A stretch of 64,000 nucleotides of DNA from Ditylenchus dipsaci (Eukaryota > Nematoda > Chromadorea > Rhabditida > Anguinidae). A program made the position numbers and the translations under genes. Below are positions 1 to 10,049 of this stretch, in pieces; the stretch's first letter is position 1, and every line of letters begins with the position of its first letter. The DNA lies in contig SADC01000210.1 in assembly GCA_004194705.1 (NCBI GenBank), positions 124,001 through 188,000 on the forward strand. Reading direction: 5' to 3'. The notes beneath the pieces are model-generated. The model was not told where the DNA came from, made no database searches, and saw only the letters and a list, made by a program, of their open reading frames with translations.

Positions 1-1698
1 CCAACCAGAAGACAAATGCTCTTCAAAAAAGCGGAAAAACGCCTTTCACTAATCTTGATCAAAATCTGTCTTTTGTGTATAGAAAAAACTTTTTTTGGCT
101 TCAATCTTGCCTTGCCTCTTTTGACCTTTTTGGCTCATTTTTCATCCAACTTTTTTTGCCTATATAATGGCCAGATAGTCAAGCCAGGCCTTTTTCAACT
201 ATTTTAAAGCTGCTTGTCAGCAATGCAGCTGTCTCCAGCCATGTTAGGAGGTATTTTTATTTTTCTTTATCAAAAAGGCTAAAACTAATTAAAAAGTAAA
301 GAAAATTTGAAATTGTGCAAAGAATTAATTTAAATTCGCAGCCATAGAAAAATCTGCAATTCACTACTCTAATTCAAAATCATTTTTTTCGCATTGTGTT
401 TTTGACCCGCTTGTTGAACACTCTTATCCAGCAATTTACCCTTTTAATTTGAAACTTATTTTCCTAGCTACCCATTTAGGGGCAGATTGCTTAAGATGTG
501 TGATGTTTTTTTGTTATCCTCCCCCTCCAGTAGCTATAATTTCCTAAGGAATCCAAAGCAAAAAATAAAATTTCAAAAAAAAATCTTCAAGTGTCTTTTA
601 GTTGGAATGTCAAAATTTAAAAAACCACAATTCAACTTTAACTACGTAACTTTGGGATTTAACAAATCGCTAGTTTTTTGGCCGAATGAACAAAACCAAA
701 ATCCGTGAAAACCTGAGAAAACCGAGTCAGACGCAGCCAAATCTCTTTCAATAGTCAAAAGCCGAAAAATCGATAAACCGTTAGTAAAACCATCCTTGTT
801 GTGAAACTACGTTAATGAGGATAATAGGTTGATAATAACAACAATTTTTGCCCTAGGGTCAACAAAATTCAGTAGCTGCTCACCAATTGAGGAGATGATG
901 AGGAGGAAGTGTAAGACGAGGCTAGACGAGCACTTTTTCTGCAAAATAAGATGTTTGTTTCGAAGATATGTTGTAATTGATATACCTCAAGACTCGTTGT
1001 TCTAGGCCGTCACTAAGTTTGGGCGACTTTTTGGGTGAAGAACCGGTAGAAGAGTCAGGGGTGGTAGTGTCGGGGACACTTCAGCCACAGCTGCGTCTTG
1101 CAATGACTGCTTTTTGAACTTGTTTACTAGTTTTCTGCAAATTAATCAAAGTTATGAGTCGTTTTGTGCTCAAAATTGGCCCTATCCTAGAATAGGTACT
1201 GATTTTATAAAAGAGTGGCGCCTGTCGGTTTTTCGCTTTTTGGATGGGCCAGAATTTTTTTGTTCGATTGCTTACTTACAATCTCTTGATTCAAAATACC
1301 ATAAAAGCTCTTCAATTATTGCCACACCTAGACCCACACTCGTATTCACAATAAAAATTGAGCTAGTCAAAAGTGACGAGTGCGGATGTGGGTGTGCGAT
1401 TTGAGTGTTCACATAAAGAGTGTGGGTGCGGCTGTGGGAGCGGGTCTGAGCGCTATTGTGAACGTGCCTTAAGGCAAGTAACCAGCCAAATTGTAGCTCA
1501 TCTCGATGTCTACAAACCTAGTGGTGACTTGCCTAAGAAAAAATTTAAAAAATAAGCCAAAAACATACCGTATTTCTACCGTAAACCTAATTCAAAATCG
1601 TGTTTTTGAGATTGTGTTTTCGACCTTATTTTTGCAGACTGCTTTCAGGCAACTCACCCCTTATTTTGTAGATCATCTCACTGACTGCAAATTGGGTG
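1..1698. other. intergenic, no gene seen
   Basis: AT-rich sequence with long A and T runs and no convincing open frame or splice-bounded exon. Short open frames here have no recognisable domain or coding-like composition. A G/T-rich patch around 1375-1465 repeats a GAGTGTGGGTG-like word in degenerate form. An ACATACCGTATTT word near 1563 recurs elsewhere in the window at the ends of a small inverted-repeat family. Confidence 0.5.
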
Positions 1699-1900
1699 TT
1701 AAAGGACCATAGCCGTCGCCGACAACGAGAATTTTAAATGTTTGAATTCGCGCGGGACAGTTCTCTTTCGTCTCGCACTGTACTCTTTTGACTTGCTTCG
1801 AATCGACTCAAAAGAGCACAATGAAAGGCAAAAGAGAACTGTCCCGCGCGAATTCAAACATTTTAAATTCTCGTTGTCGGCGACGGCTATGGTCCTTTAA
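1699..1900. mobile_element. TTAA-flanked foldback MITE, copy 1
   Basis: The unit 1703-1896 is flanked by TTAA at 1699-1702 and 1897-1900. Its ends are long inverted repeats beginning AGGACCATAGCCGTCGCCG on the left, mirrored on the right by the complement ending ATGGTCCT, so most of the 194 bp folds back on itself around a short centre near 1795. A TTAA duplication is the signature of piggyBac-type integration, but no transposase is present, so the superfamily is an inference. Sister copies lie at 15908-16100 and 59989-60218 and form the outer arms of the 5.2-kb element at 49045-54287. Confidence 0.75.
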
Positions 1901-1974
1901 CTTGTACAAAAATAGTCTGTGAAAAGTGGTTAAAAACACAACGCCAAAAATACGATTTCAAATTAGGGGTGTCC

Positions 1975-2562
1975 GTTTAATACAGGGTTGCCAAGTGTTC
2001 TGATTTATCAGAAATGTTCTGATTTTGAGGTGTCCGTTCTGACAAATTTTTAATGTTCTGACTTTCTGATTTGTTCTGATTTTTGGCAAAATGTTCTGAT
2101 TTGTTCTGAATTCCCATTTTTCTTGATATTGTTCGGCACTTTGTCTAGATTTTCTGCATCTAGTTAGATTGTTCATCATCATCGAAATTTGTGCCTGCGG
2201 CGCTTATTCGTAATTCTTGTTTGTTCAGATCTCACTCAGATGGTTCCGAGAAGTCCAAAGAAGTGCTTGTTCAAGCCGGAGTATAATTTTGATCACACAT
2301 GTGTTGAAATGTTCAGTTTGTTGCTGAATGATAGAAAATTGTTAAATGATGTCCGCAGTTGGGAGAAATATAATGTTTAGTCTCGTTTCGATGTACAACC
2401 GTTCTAAATAAAGCAGTTTTGTTGATGTTTTGGCAAATTTTGCGTGTTCTGATTTTGTTCTGATTGTTGGCTAATTTGTTCTGATTTATGGAGTCAAATT
2501 CTGATTTTTAAACATTTTGTTCTGATTTTACGGGTTAGCGACTTGGCAACCCTGGTTTAATA
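1975..2562. mobile_element. hAT-like non-autonomous element with 8-bp duplication
   Basis: The element occupies 1983-2554. It is flanked by the perfect 8-bp direct repeat GTTTAATA (1975-1982 and 2555-2562). Its termini are inverted repeats reading CAGGGTTGCCAAGT inward from each side. An 8-bp duplication with CAG-type termini is typical of hAT transposons. Both end regions carry many copies of a GTTCTGATTT word in the same orientation. The middle contains a terminal-exon-like cassette with a splice acceptor, short open frame and poly(A) signal. No full hAT transposase is present. Confidence 0.8.
2229..2380 (+). CDS. terminal-exon-like ORF inside the hAT-like element
   Basis: A TTGTTCAG acceptor-like sequence ends at 2228 and is followed by an open stretch. 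From the ATG at 2240 it codes for 46 residues, ending in a TAG at 2378-2380, and an AATAAA poly(A) signal follows at 2407-2412. The peptide starts MVPRSPKKC and contains FDHTCVEMFSLLL and SWEKYNV. I recognise no domain. It may be the last exon of the parent transposase kept after internal deletion, or a captured host exon. The acceptor, stop and poly(A) spacing argue for a real 3' exon, but the length is too short for certainty. Confidence 0.35.
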
Positions 2563-4700
2563 CGAGAAATACGGTAATATTATGGTAATTTAATCAGCAT
2601 TCATAATTACAGAACTTAAAGTAATACTCTAACACTAATATGTGAAACACAACTTTTACATAAATTACCACTTAAAATACACCTCAATGATTTAGCTACT
2701 ATTCGGGCAGTAAATTGCATGAAATCATTTTAAAGATTCGGCGTAAAAATCAAAATGGAAAAAATTATCCTACTATTTAAAGTACCAGTGAAAAAGGGCA
2801 ACTACGGTAACTACGTTAACAAATGCATTACAGAATCTTTTAAAAATCAACTTACCCCAACATTTTCAGCAATCTTTTTAATCTAAAATTTAAAAAGAAA
2901 CTTTTTTGCGCCATCCGAATATAACAAAGCCTACCTTTAAAGTAGTATTAGTAGCAATGGGCAAAAGTTTTTGACTTTTGGTGCTTTAGAGTAGTAGGCG
3001 GTAGAGACCCGTAGTTGTGGTGGTTGGCTAGGTGCTTTAGGGACACAACAGTGTTGTATTGTGGGTAGGTACTGGAGGTAGTAGTAGTAGTTAGGAGAAT
3101 TGATTTATATGTTGTTGATGGATTTTTGGTGGTAGATGTGGCTGTTGAGTGGGGCTGATCAAGCTAATTTATATACCATTACCAGCAGCAGCAGCTAATG
3201 AATTAATAGTGGGTGATTAGAGAGTGAACAGAAGATGGGCTAGTAGTAATCACTGGGCGGGCGAGAGAATTAAGTGGATTTGTGGTGGTGGGCTAAGATG
3301 GCAAGTTTCTGCAAAAAATGGATTTGACAAAATTACAGGAAAAATAGGTTTTTAAATATAACAATACAGTTAATAGTAAAAAAAAATAACTTTAGAACTG
3401 TAATTACAGTAGTAGGCCACAAAATATAAAGTTTACTGTAGAATTAAAGCAGAAGGGAGCTCTGTGATACAAATAAACAAAAAATAATAATTTTAGTCTG
3501 GTATTAAGCTCAAATAGATAAAAGTACATTTTATAGACCTAACCAATTCTGAAAAACCTTAGTGCAAAATATCCTCAGGACTCTGAGTGGGACGCCAAAA
3601 TTGCAATAATCGACTTTGAAGAATTATATCTCACCCCAGAACAAATAAGAAGTATCGCAGTGTACCACAAACTCTACTGATTCAATTTTTTCAATTTTGG
3701 TTGAGCACCTACAAATTCGAAGAAAAAAATTTCCGATTTGCAAAGGATCGAAAAATAAGCTAACCGGGTAATTTATTAGAAAAATTGCGATAGTCATATC
3801 TTGGAAACTGAGAATATTTTCGCGATCCCGATGACTGATTCGGATTTCTGAGGACATTTTGCATATCGAGGTATTTCAGAAAAAAAATTTTGGCAAAAAA
3901 ATTGATATTTTATTAAGAAAAAACTGATTTTTTTTTGAAAAAATCCCCATCAACTATGGCTTGTACTTTTAGATTGTCAGATTGAGCGGTCAAACTATAA
4001 GTATGCGAAAATAATGGAAAAGACGCAAAAAGTTGACTATATTACATCTACTGTAGAGTTGAAGAGATTCCTTCGACACAAAAAAACAACACCAACAATT
4101 TTCTGCTGCCGCTTTTTTCCCATTACTCCTCAAGAACCAACAGCACCAGCAAACAACAGACTAAAGAATAGTGAATAGTGGCAATGCGGGCGGGTGGGCA
4201 AGGAAATGAAATAAAAGTTTTCTCTCTATCTCTGTCTTGCAGTCTCCCCTCACATTGGTGTGCCTGGCTGTGTGTGCGCGTGTGTGTGTCTAAAATAGTT
4301 GCTGCTCTGCTGCTCATCTAATCTTTAGGGCGTCTTGCCACTAACATTCTGGCCAAGAAATAAGAGTCGAAAATTCTTGCTGTTGGCAAGACAAGCAAAA
4401 GAAATTGTCAACTGAAGTGAAGAAGTGGGGAAAAAATTGAGTGGAGAATTGGAAAAAGCTGAAAAGAGTATTTTCTTTCATTTTTTTACATTTCGGTGGA
4501 GGTGTTCAGACGAGGTCAATCTTTCAAAATGCATTATTGTCAAATAACCTCAGAGAGCTGGGTGATAACTGAGTAGCGTAGTAGTATAGCGGGGAAAATC
4601 ATAATTTTTACAATTAAAAAGTCGTAAAATCCCAAATGCACCCACTCGCCCAAAAAGGATGGGTTCTTTAGTCATAGACCCCAAAGAGTATGAGTTCTCG
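2563..4700. other. intergenic, no gene seen
   Basis: AT-rich DNA with no supported exon. The part around 3000-3300 is G- and T-rich on this strand (GTAGTAG and GGTGGT words) and more complex, and includes a CAGCAGCAGC stretch next to AATTAATAG-type homeobox-like words. 4268-4292 is a short TG/CG microsatellite. The sequence near 3610-3660 resembles the interior of the ACCGTATTT-ended elements at 22672 and 52648. Confidence 0.45.
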
Positions 4701-4737
4701 AACCGTTGTTAGGCTTAGAGAGCTCATACTCTTTGAG

Positions 4738-4830
4738 GGGGGTGGGGGTGGTTTTGCACTTGGAGTGCTGTCTTAAAAATAGGTTGCAGGTTCGAATCTC
4801 GGTGTTGGCTGACCGCAGTTGCGCCAAAAA
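4738..4830 (+). repeat. tRNA-like SINE relic
   Basis: The string GGTTCGAATCTC at about 4791-4802 matches a Pol III B box, preceded by a TTGCACTTGGAGTGCTGTC stretch where an A-box arm would be. It does not fold as a complete tRNA cloverleaf, so I read it as a tRNA-derived repeat relic. A small hairpin with AGAGTATGAG/CTCATACTCT arms lies immediately upstream at 4684-4735. Confidence 0.35.
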
Positions 4831-5084
4831 TCGATTTCATTTTCTTATTGTTATGCAAAACTTGGTCGTAAAAATGCGTTTGATACTAAATGTGAAAATT
4901 TTGGTAAAGGAAAGTCTATCCTTCACAAAAGTGTTGGAAGAGAAAGAAAAAGAAGAATACTATAATTTCTTTTTGTTGTTGTCGCCAAGATGAAATGCCA
5001 AAAGAGAACTGATTCAAAATTTATTTTTCTCTATTTTCTTCAGAAATAGGCAGCAGCAAAATATGAAATTTAGGTAGAATCAGT

Positions 5085-5285
5085 CAACTGTGGGGATATA
5101 GTCAATCATCTACAGTTAACTCCGCACAGTCCGTACAGTTAACTTTGGGAAAAAATCAATGACTATTTACAGTTAAGTGTGAATGCAAGAGTGCCAACTG
5201 TCTACAGTTTACTAAGCATACAGTCAAATACTAAAAATAGTTGGTTACAGTCAATTATTTGTAGTTGGTTGTCAATCAAAACCCT
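5085..5285. repeat. degenerate CTACAGTTAACT array
   Basis: About ten imperfect copies of a CTACAGTTAACT-like word are spread over 200 bases (for example near 5110, 5136, 5170 and 5203), separated by irregular spacers. The arrangement looks like a decayed minisatellite or the subterminal repeat block of a transposon. No coding signal is present. Confidence 0.45.
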
Positions 5286-6377
5286 AAACAATAAACAAAT
5301 CCATTTTTAGTCATTGTAATTATAAAAAATGGTTAAAGAAGCGCAAATAAGTCTATCAAAAAGTTGTGGGATGATTCCATGAAACCAGTACTACTTTTTT
5401 TACCTAAAAACTCCACCACCATTGCTGGTGGTAAAATAAAAAAGAGAAAATTTTCAGCAGCAGGAGTAGTCTCATACTGCTGGTTGGTGGAGAGTGGAGA
5501 AGGTGGGGGCGGACCAGCAGCACGGATGGGGCAAGGGTGGAGCCAACAAGCCAGCCATACGCACCACCACCACCAGAGAAGTAGGGATGGATGGGCGTGT
5601 GTGAGCCTAGTGTAGTCTTTGACCTATTTCATTGGCTTGTTAGTGCTAGTGCTCAAGCACAATCTTAGTTTTTCTAGAAAAGTAGCACTAAGATTGCGAA
5701 TTAAGGTTTGCAGTAACGTAACAGTAGCAGGAGCATAACCCCAGTGAGTATTTTACAGCATAGAGAAAAAAAAGTGTGCGTTGAGCCGGAATCGAACTCA
5801 AATGACTTTTCGCGGTGAAATTTGGTAAAAATGTTTTGATAAAAGTACCTATTTGGAACAAAGAGTTTTTGGAAATTTTTTACTACAGTCCAGTTTAGAT
5901 ATAGGGCGAATGCCAATAAAAAATCGCAAAACCCAAACCCAATATACAGGGTTCTTCAAATATTTGAGGCCTTTTCTTTCGGGCATTTTTTCTGTGATCG
6001 AATTTCGAAGTTCTCTAAACGCAGATCGATTTTATAAAAAAAATTCGTTTTGTACATAATGTACACGATTTTCACTTAATTGCCCTTGTGGTCCTGGTCT
6101 TTAAAAGGCTTAGGCCATGGATAGGCAAGGCCAAACTCACAAGGAAGACCAAGTGAAAATTATGTTTTTGACATTGTATACCAAATTTTTTTTCTTTTTC
6201 TTATGATACAGTCGACTTTAGATGTAACGCGACTCTCTAATTCTTTTTTCCGCCCTGGGTCCAGCAGCTCTTTGTCTTTTTTGAACAGCAATATTTTTTT
6301 TGTCAAAATTAAAACCCTAGACTGACGAATCAGCTTCAAAAAAGCACAGTGCTACCGGAGAATCCGTTGCTCCGTAA
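5286..6377. other. intergenic, no gene seen
   Basis: No supported exon. Around 5775-5810 the minus strand has a GAGTTCGATTCC B-box-like word, probably another tRNA-derived relic. 6069-6165 is an imperfect inverted repeat (TTTTCACTTAATTGCCCTTG against GAAGACCAAGTGAAAATT) with a GGCTTAGGC core, distantly like the GGCTTAGGCAAGG elements at 8230 and 14404. Confidence 0.4.
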
Positions 6378-6847
6378 GCTGTAAGCAGTGCTGGCAGTCC
6401 GCTCCGCTCCGGCTCCGCTCTGGTTCCGGTCCGGCTCCGAGCCAGAGCCAGATCCGGAGCAGAAAATTCGCACCGACGGAGCCGGGAGCCAGATCCGGAG
6501 CAGAAAATTTGGGTTCCCGGAGCCATTTCGGAGCCAGTTTTTCAATTATTTAGTTAGCCGAAAAGTTTGGATATAAAATCTTTAAGCTAAACTTCCCGTT
6601 GGGTCCAACTCCAAGAGAGAATACAGTATTCATTATCACTGCGTTCCTGTACTGTACTTGCTGTCATTTTTTTATATGGCTCATTCTGTCAGATATTTCG
6701 TTGACACTTTTTCGCACCGGAGCCAGAGCCGCTCTGATCCCGCTCCGGATCCGGATCCGGCTCCGGCTCCGAGCTGGAGCCAGATCCTGAGCGAAAAATT
6801 TCGCTTCCCGGAGCCGGAAATCTTGAAATGGCAGCACTGGCTGTAAG
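6378..6847. mobile_element. hAT-like non-autonomous element with GGAGCC arrays
   Basis: The element is 6386-6839, flanked by the perfect 8-bp direct repeat GCTGTAAG (6378-6385, 6840-6847). Its termini read CAGTGCTGGCA on the left and TGGCAGCACTG on the right, an inverted pair with one mismatch. Inside each end is a block of CCGGAGC/GCTCCGG words (6409-6535 and 6716-6823) that stands out sharply against the AT-rich surroundings. The duplication length and CAGTG termini fit hAT. The short open frames here are by-products of the GC-rich repeats. Confidence 0.8.
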
Positions 6848-7965
6848 CTCTTTTAATCAAAAAACAAATAGGGAGGACCTAGGCGTTCGGAAGCAACGGA
6901 TCCTCCGGTAGATCCAAAAAAACTATAAATAGAAAAATTCTTACAATTAAAAAAATATTTCTAATTAAAAAATGAAGAATTTCATGAATCACTCTTACCA
7001 AATATTGATATAAGAATTTTTTTACGATTTTTCCTTTCGTAAAAAACGTTTGCAGCAGCAGCAGTAAATTAAGGAAATGTGTAAGTCAAGAGAGAGAAAT
7101 ATATGGCTGATGGACATGTAGCAGGGGGTTCCACTACGTCTGGCGGGTCGCTTATCAGCACCTTTTCCACCCAACAAGCTTATCAACCACCGAGGAGAAT
7201 AATCAGCCAGAATTTTTTGTTTGTTGTTGTGGCTAGGTTTGGCACTTCAACCTCCTCCAGAACACTCCACTTTTGCTGATGATTGACTTCCCCATCTTGG
7301 CCAATTCAACAAAAAAGATTAATCATTTGCAAATCTCTTTTTACTACTACGTCACACAATTTAGGCTTGAACACACAACAACAAGGCCAACCAGCAGGAA
7401 GCTGGAATAGAGGCAATGAATAAGCATTGCTATACATGTGATGCTGCTGCTACTGCAAATGTTCGAAAAAAAACTTGTAATACATATTGTTGGAAAAAAA
7501 AACTTTGGTTTTTTTGAAAATGCTTCTCGGTTGGTATAAGACGGTGGTGAAAATGAATAATTTTATTGATTTGGGAAAGAAGCTGATAGATAGGCGTAAA
7601 TTTTTTTCAAGATGTTCGATTGTGAAAATTTGAATTGTAGTCTAGGTTTATCTAATAAGTGTGCCCGGAGCACAGCTGTTAATTTAAAATCAGGTGCTAT
7701 TAGATGAATTCAAGATAATTTTAATAATCTAACTAGCACAGAATAGTAAAAAGTCAAGAAAAAAACATGCTTCGAGTGAAAATCGTACATAAGACAGTTT
7801 GAGGTGGTTTTTTTTAATTTTTTGTAACGTAAATTAAACGGAGTTACCTGTTTTTAGCCGAATTTTCTTAAGGCACCTCAGTATGTCAAATTAATTCAGA
7901 AATCTGAATGCAAAAACAGAATTTTGAAAATCAATTAAGTCACTTAGTTGTAACCAAAAGTTGAA
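6848..7965. other. intergenic; complex island
   Basis: No exon is supported. 7085-7450 is visibly less repetitive than its surroundings, with CAGCAGCAGC and varied words. It could be a regulatory region of a distant gene, but nothing in the sequence proves this. Confidence 0.4.
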
Positions 7966-8035
7966 CACAGTCCACTCTCGATAAAACGGCACCCCTGTGG
8001 ACCAGCTTGGGGTGCCGGTTTATCGAGAGTTAGCT
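7966..8035. repeat. pogo-like terminal hairpin, partial
   Basis: ACAGTCCACTCTCGATAA at 7977-7994 is followed after a short loop by TTTATCGAGAGTTAGC on the complementary side (about 8019-8034). These are the same ends as in the TA-flanked elements at 20478, 23013 and 52114, here brought together with almost no interior. It is probably a deletion derivative. Confidence 0.5.
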
Positions 8036-8229
8036 TTGTCCAATTTCCTTGCCCGCCAGCCAAATCAGGCTCTTTCACAGTGCCGGTTTACCGAAAGTGA
8101 AATGAATTCATTCTCGGAAATATCCGTAGTCTAACTTATGATCATATCTCAGTAACCACGATTTTTTATAAAATTTTCTACGAAATTAACTTTTCTTAGT
8201 GAATTTTGGGCCCTACCCAACAAAGTGGG

Positions 8230-8402
8230 GGTTTATTGCTTTGTCCCTCCCTGTTGCTTTTTTAGGCTTAGGCAAGGGTAGGCCAACGTATGTTAGGACA
8301 GACTCAACATATCTTAAACTCATTTTTGAGTCCGTCTTAACATACGCTGGCCTACCCTCAAAAACATACAAAAAATAAGGGAGGGAGGCCAAGGCGAAAA
8401 AT
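8230..8402. mobile_element. foldback element of the CTTGGTCCC family, copy 1
   Basis: An inverted repeat: the left arm has CTTTGTCCCTCCCTGTTG then GGCTTAGGCAAGGGTAGGCC, and the right arm returns with the complementary GGCCTACCCTC and GGGAGGGAGGCCAAGGCG. The centre is a near-palindrome around ACATATCTTAAACTCATTTTTGAG. The same arms occur at 14404-14592 and, nested, inside 27900-28168. No clean target duplication can be read here. Confidence 0.55.
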
Positions 8403-9791
8403 CCAAATTTTCGCTACTCTATTTGAAACTGCAAAAGCTAAATATTTTTTAAAATTTTTTTTTCAAACAATTATCTAAAAGAGGGTGATAGACGAAGATA
8501 GTAGTCAAGTTTCTATTTTCCCAATGATTGACAGCATTGCCACCGAGCATATATACTCACACACATGGGGCACAAACACACACATATATAAATATAAACT
8601 TACACACACTCACACAGCTGGCCCAAAATTTGATGCCTGGGCACATTCTGGAAATTGCTTTCTGCCCTGCCTCCAACTTACCATTCCTTGGGCCCTAAAA
8701 AAGCCTAGCGACCGGCTAAAATATTAATGTGTATGCATCAGTCGCCTGGCCACCACCCACAGACAATAGTAATGACATTGGTGGGCCGTGCTAGTGTATT
8801 GTAGAGCAGAATATTTGCAACACTTTGGGGTGCATGATGAATAATCACGGTGTGTATACCCCACTACTGCTCCTCACAAAACAAAAACAACATATTTTTG
8901 GAATAGGAATAATATTTTTTTTGCAAAAAACTGAACACTGGGTTATAGTAGGTACTGCATAGATTTCCGCCCAGATTTCTTATAACAATTCAGATGCCGG
9001 AAGTCAATGCGTTTCTTACCAAATTAGCCAAAACTACATGGGCTAAATTTTGCCAAAAACCATCTTTTCGCAGAAAAATTTACCATGGGCCACTAAAATA
9101 ATATTTTCGGTTAAAACAATTTGAGTCATTTTGCTATCAAAGCATACTCAAAAAGACAAAAAACTATTATTGAAAAAGAAAATAGAAAGCGCTTATTACT
9201 TGTGTAATTTTGTACTAAAAGTATTGCTAGACATGTAAACAGGCCGTTCCAGACCGAGGCTGGGTTTTGATCTAGACTGGCTCGGATTTCCAGAAACTAA
9301 ACCCGGTCTTGCTGAATTTTCTGCAAACTGATCAAATTCTGCCGGGTTGGCCCAACTTTAAAATTTTTAAAATCCTAGTGGATCGGTTTGAGCGCAAGGA
9401 AGAAATTTGGCTCAAAGAATATTGTTCCTGCCAATGTGGCTCACAGTCATTATGAAAACAAATTGACAAAAGACTGCTAAAGAAACAATATGTAAAAGCC
9501 CAAATTTTCGACGCACAATAAAATATCATAAAGACAATTTTTTCTTGGAAATGCAAGTTGATTTGTTTTCGTATCGAGACACAACAAATTTAAATTTTCT
9601 GGTCATTTGTATACAAAATCATTTCGCGAATCTTTTTTCGTCTATTTTTAATAAAAGTGTCCTTAGTTACCAGAATAACTAAAATTTAATGTTTGACAAA
9701 GTCTAAGCCCAGAAAGAAGGTTGTATAGCGTTTCTGGTTTTTTCACACACAATATTTTGGGCAAAGTTATTAGCTACATTTCAGATGATAG
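8403..9791. other. intergenic with CA/TA microsatellite
   Basis: No gene is supported. 8549-8620 is an interrupted CA/TATA microsatellite. 8640-8880 is more complex sequence. A palindromic TTGAGCCAAATTTCTTCC-type motif region near 9390-9430 has no recognisable function. Confidence 0.45.
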
Positions 9792-10049
9792 CAAAATTTG
9801 ACGCTAGTAGCGAATACCCCCCCCCCCCCAACGATTTTCACTTTTTTTACTTTAGTAAAAAGTACCCAAATATATGTCCCAGACCCGGAAAATGTGCGCA
9901 AACTCTTCATTAGTCACAACTTCCGTACGCTGGCCTACCCCCAAGCCTAAGGGCTAAGCCTAAACTTGTTGTATGCAAGGGTAGTTACAGCAATTTTTAA
10001 AGGTCGGATGCTTGGGGGGGGGTATTCGCTACTAGCGCCCAAAAGTTGA
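9792..10049. mobile_element. Mutator-like MITE with C/G-tract ends, copy 1
   Basis: The element is 9802-10039. It is bounded by a 10-bp direct repeat with one mismatch (CAAAATTTGA at 9792-9801, CAAAAGTTGA at 10040-10049). Ends are inverted: CGCTAGTAGCGAATACC followed by a C tract on the left, a G tract followed by GGTATTCGCTACTAGCG on the right. The interior contains TACGCTGGCCTACCCCCAAG. A 9-10-bp duplication suggests a Mutator-like transposase acting in trans. No such gene is in this window. Confidence 0.75.

Noticed and set aside
4738..4830. Functional tRNA gene
   Set aside because: A B box is present, but no complete cloverleaf or acceptor stem can be drawn, and similar heads recur as repeats.
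6388..6576. Open frames rich in Ser-Gly-Ser-Glu-Pro
   Set aside because: They are translations of the GGAGCC arrays inside a hAT-like element and run on both strands.
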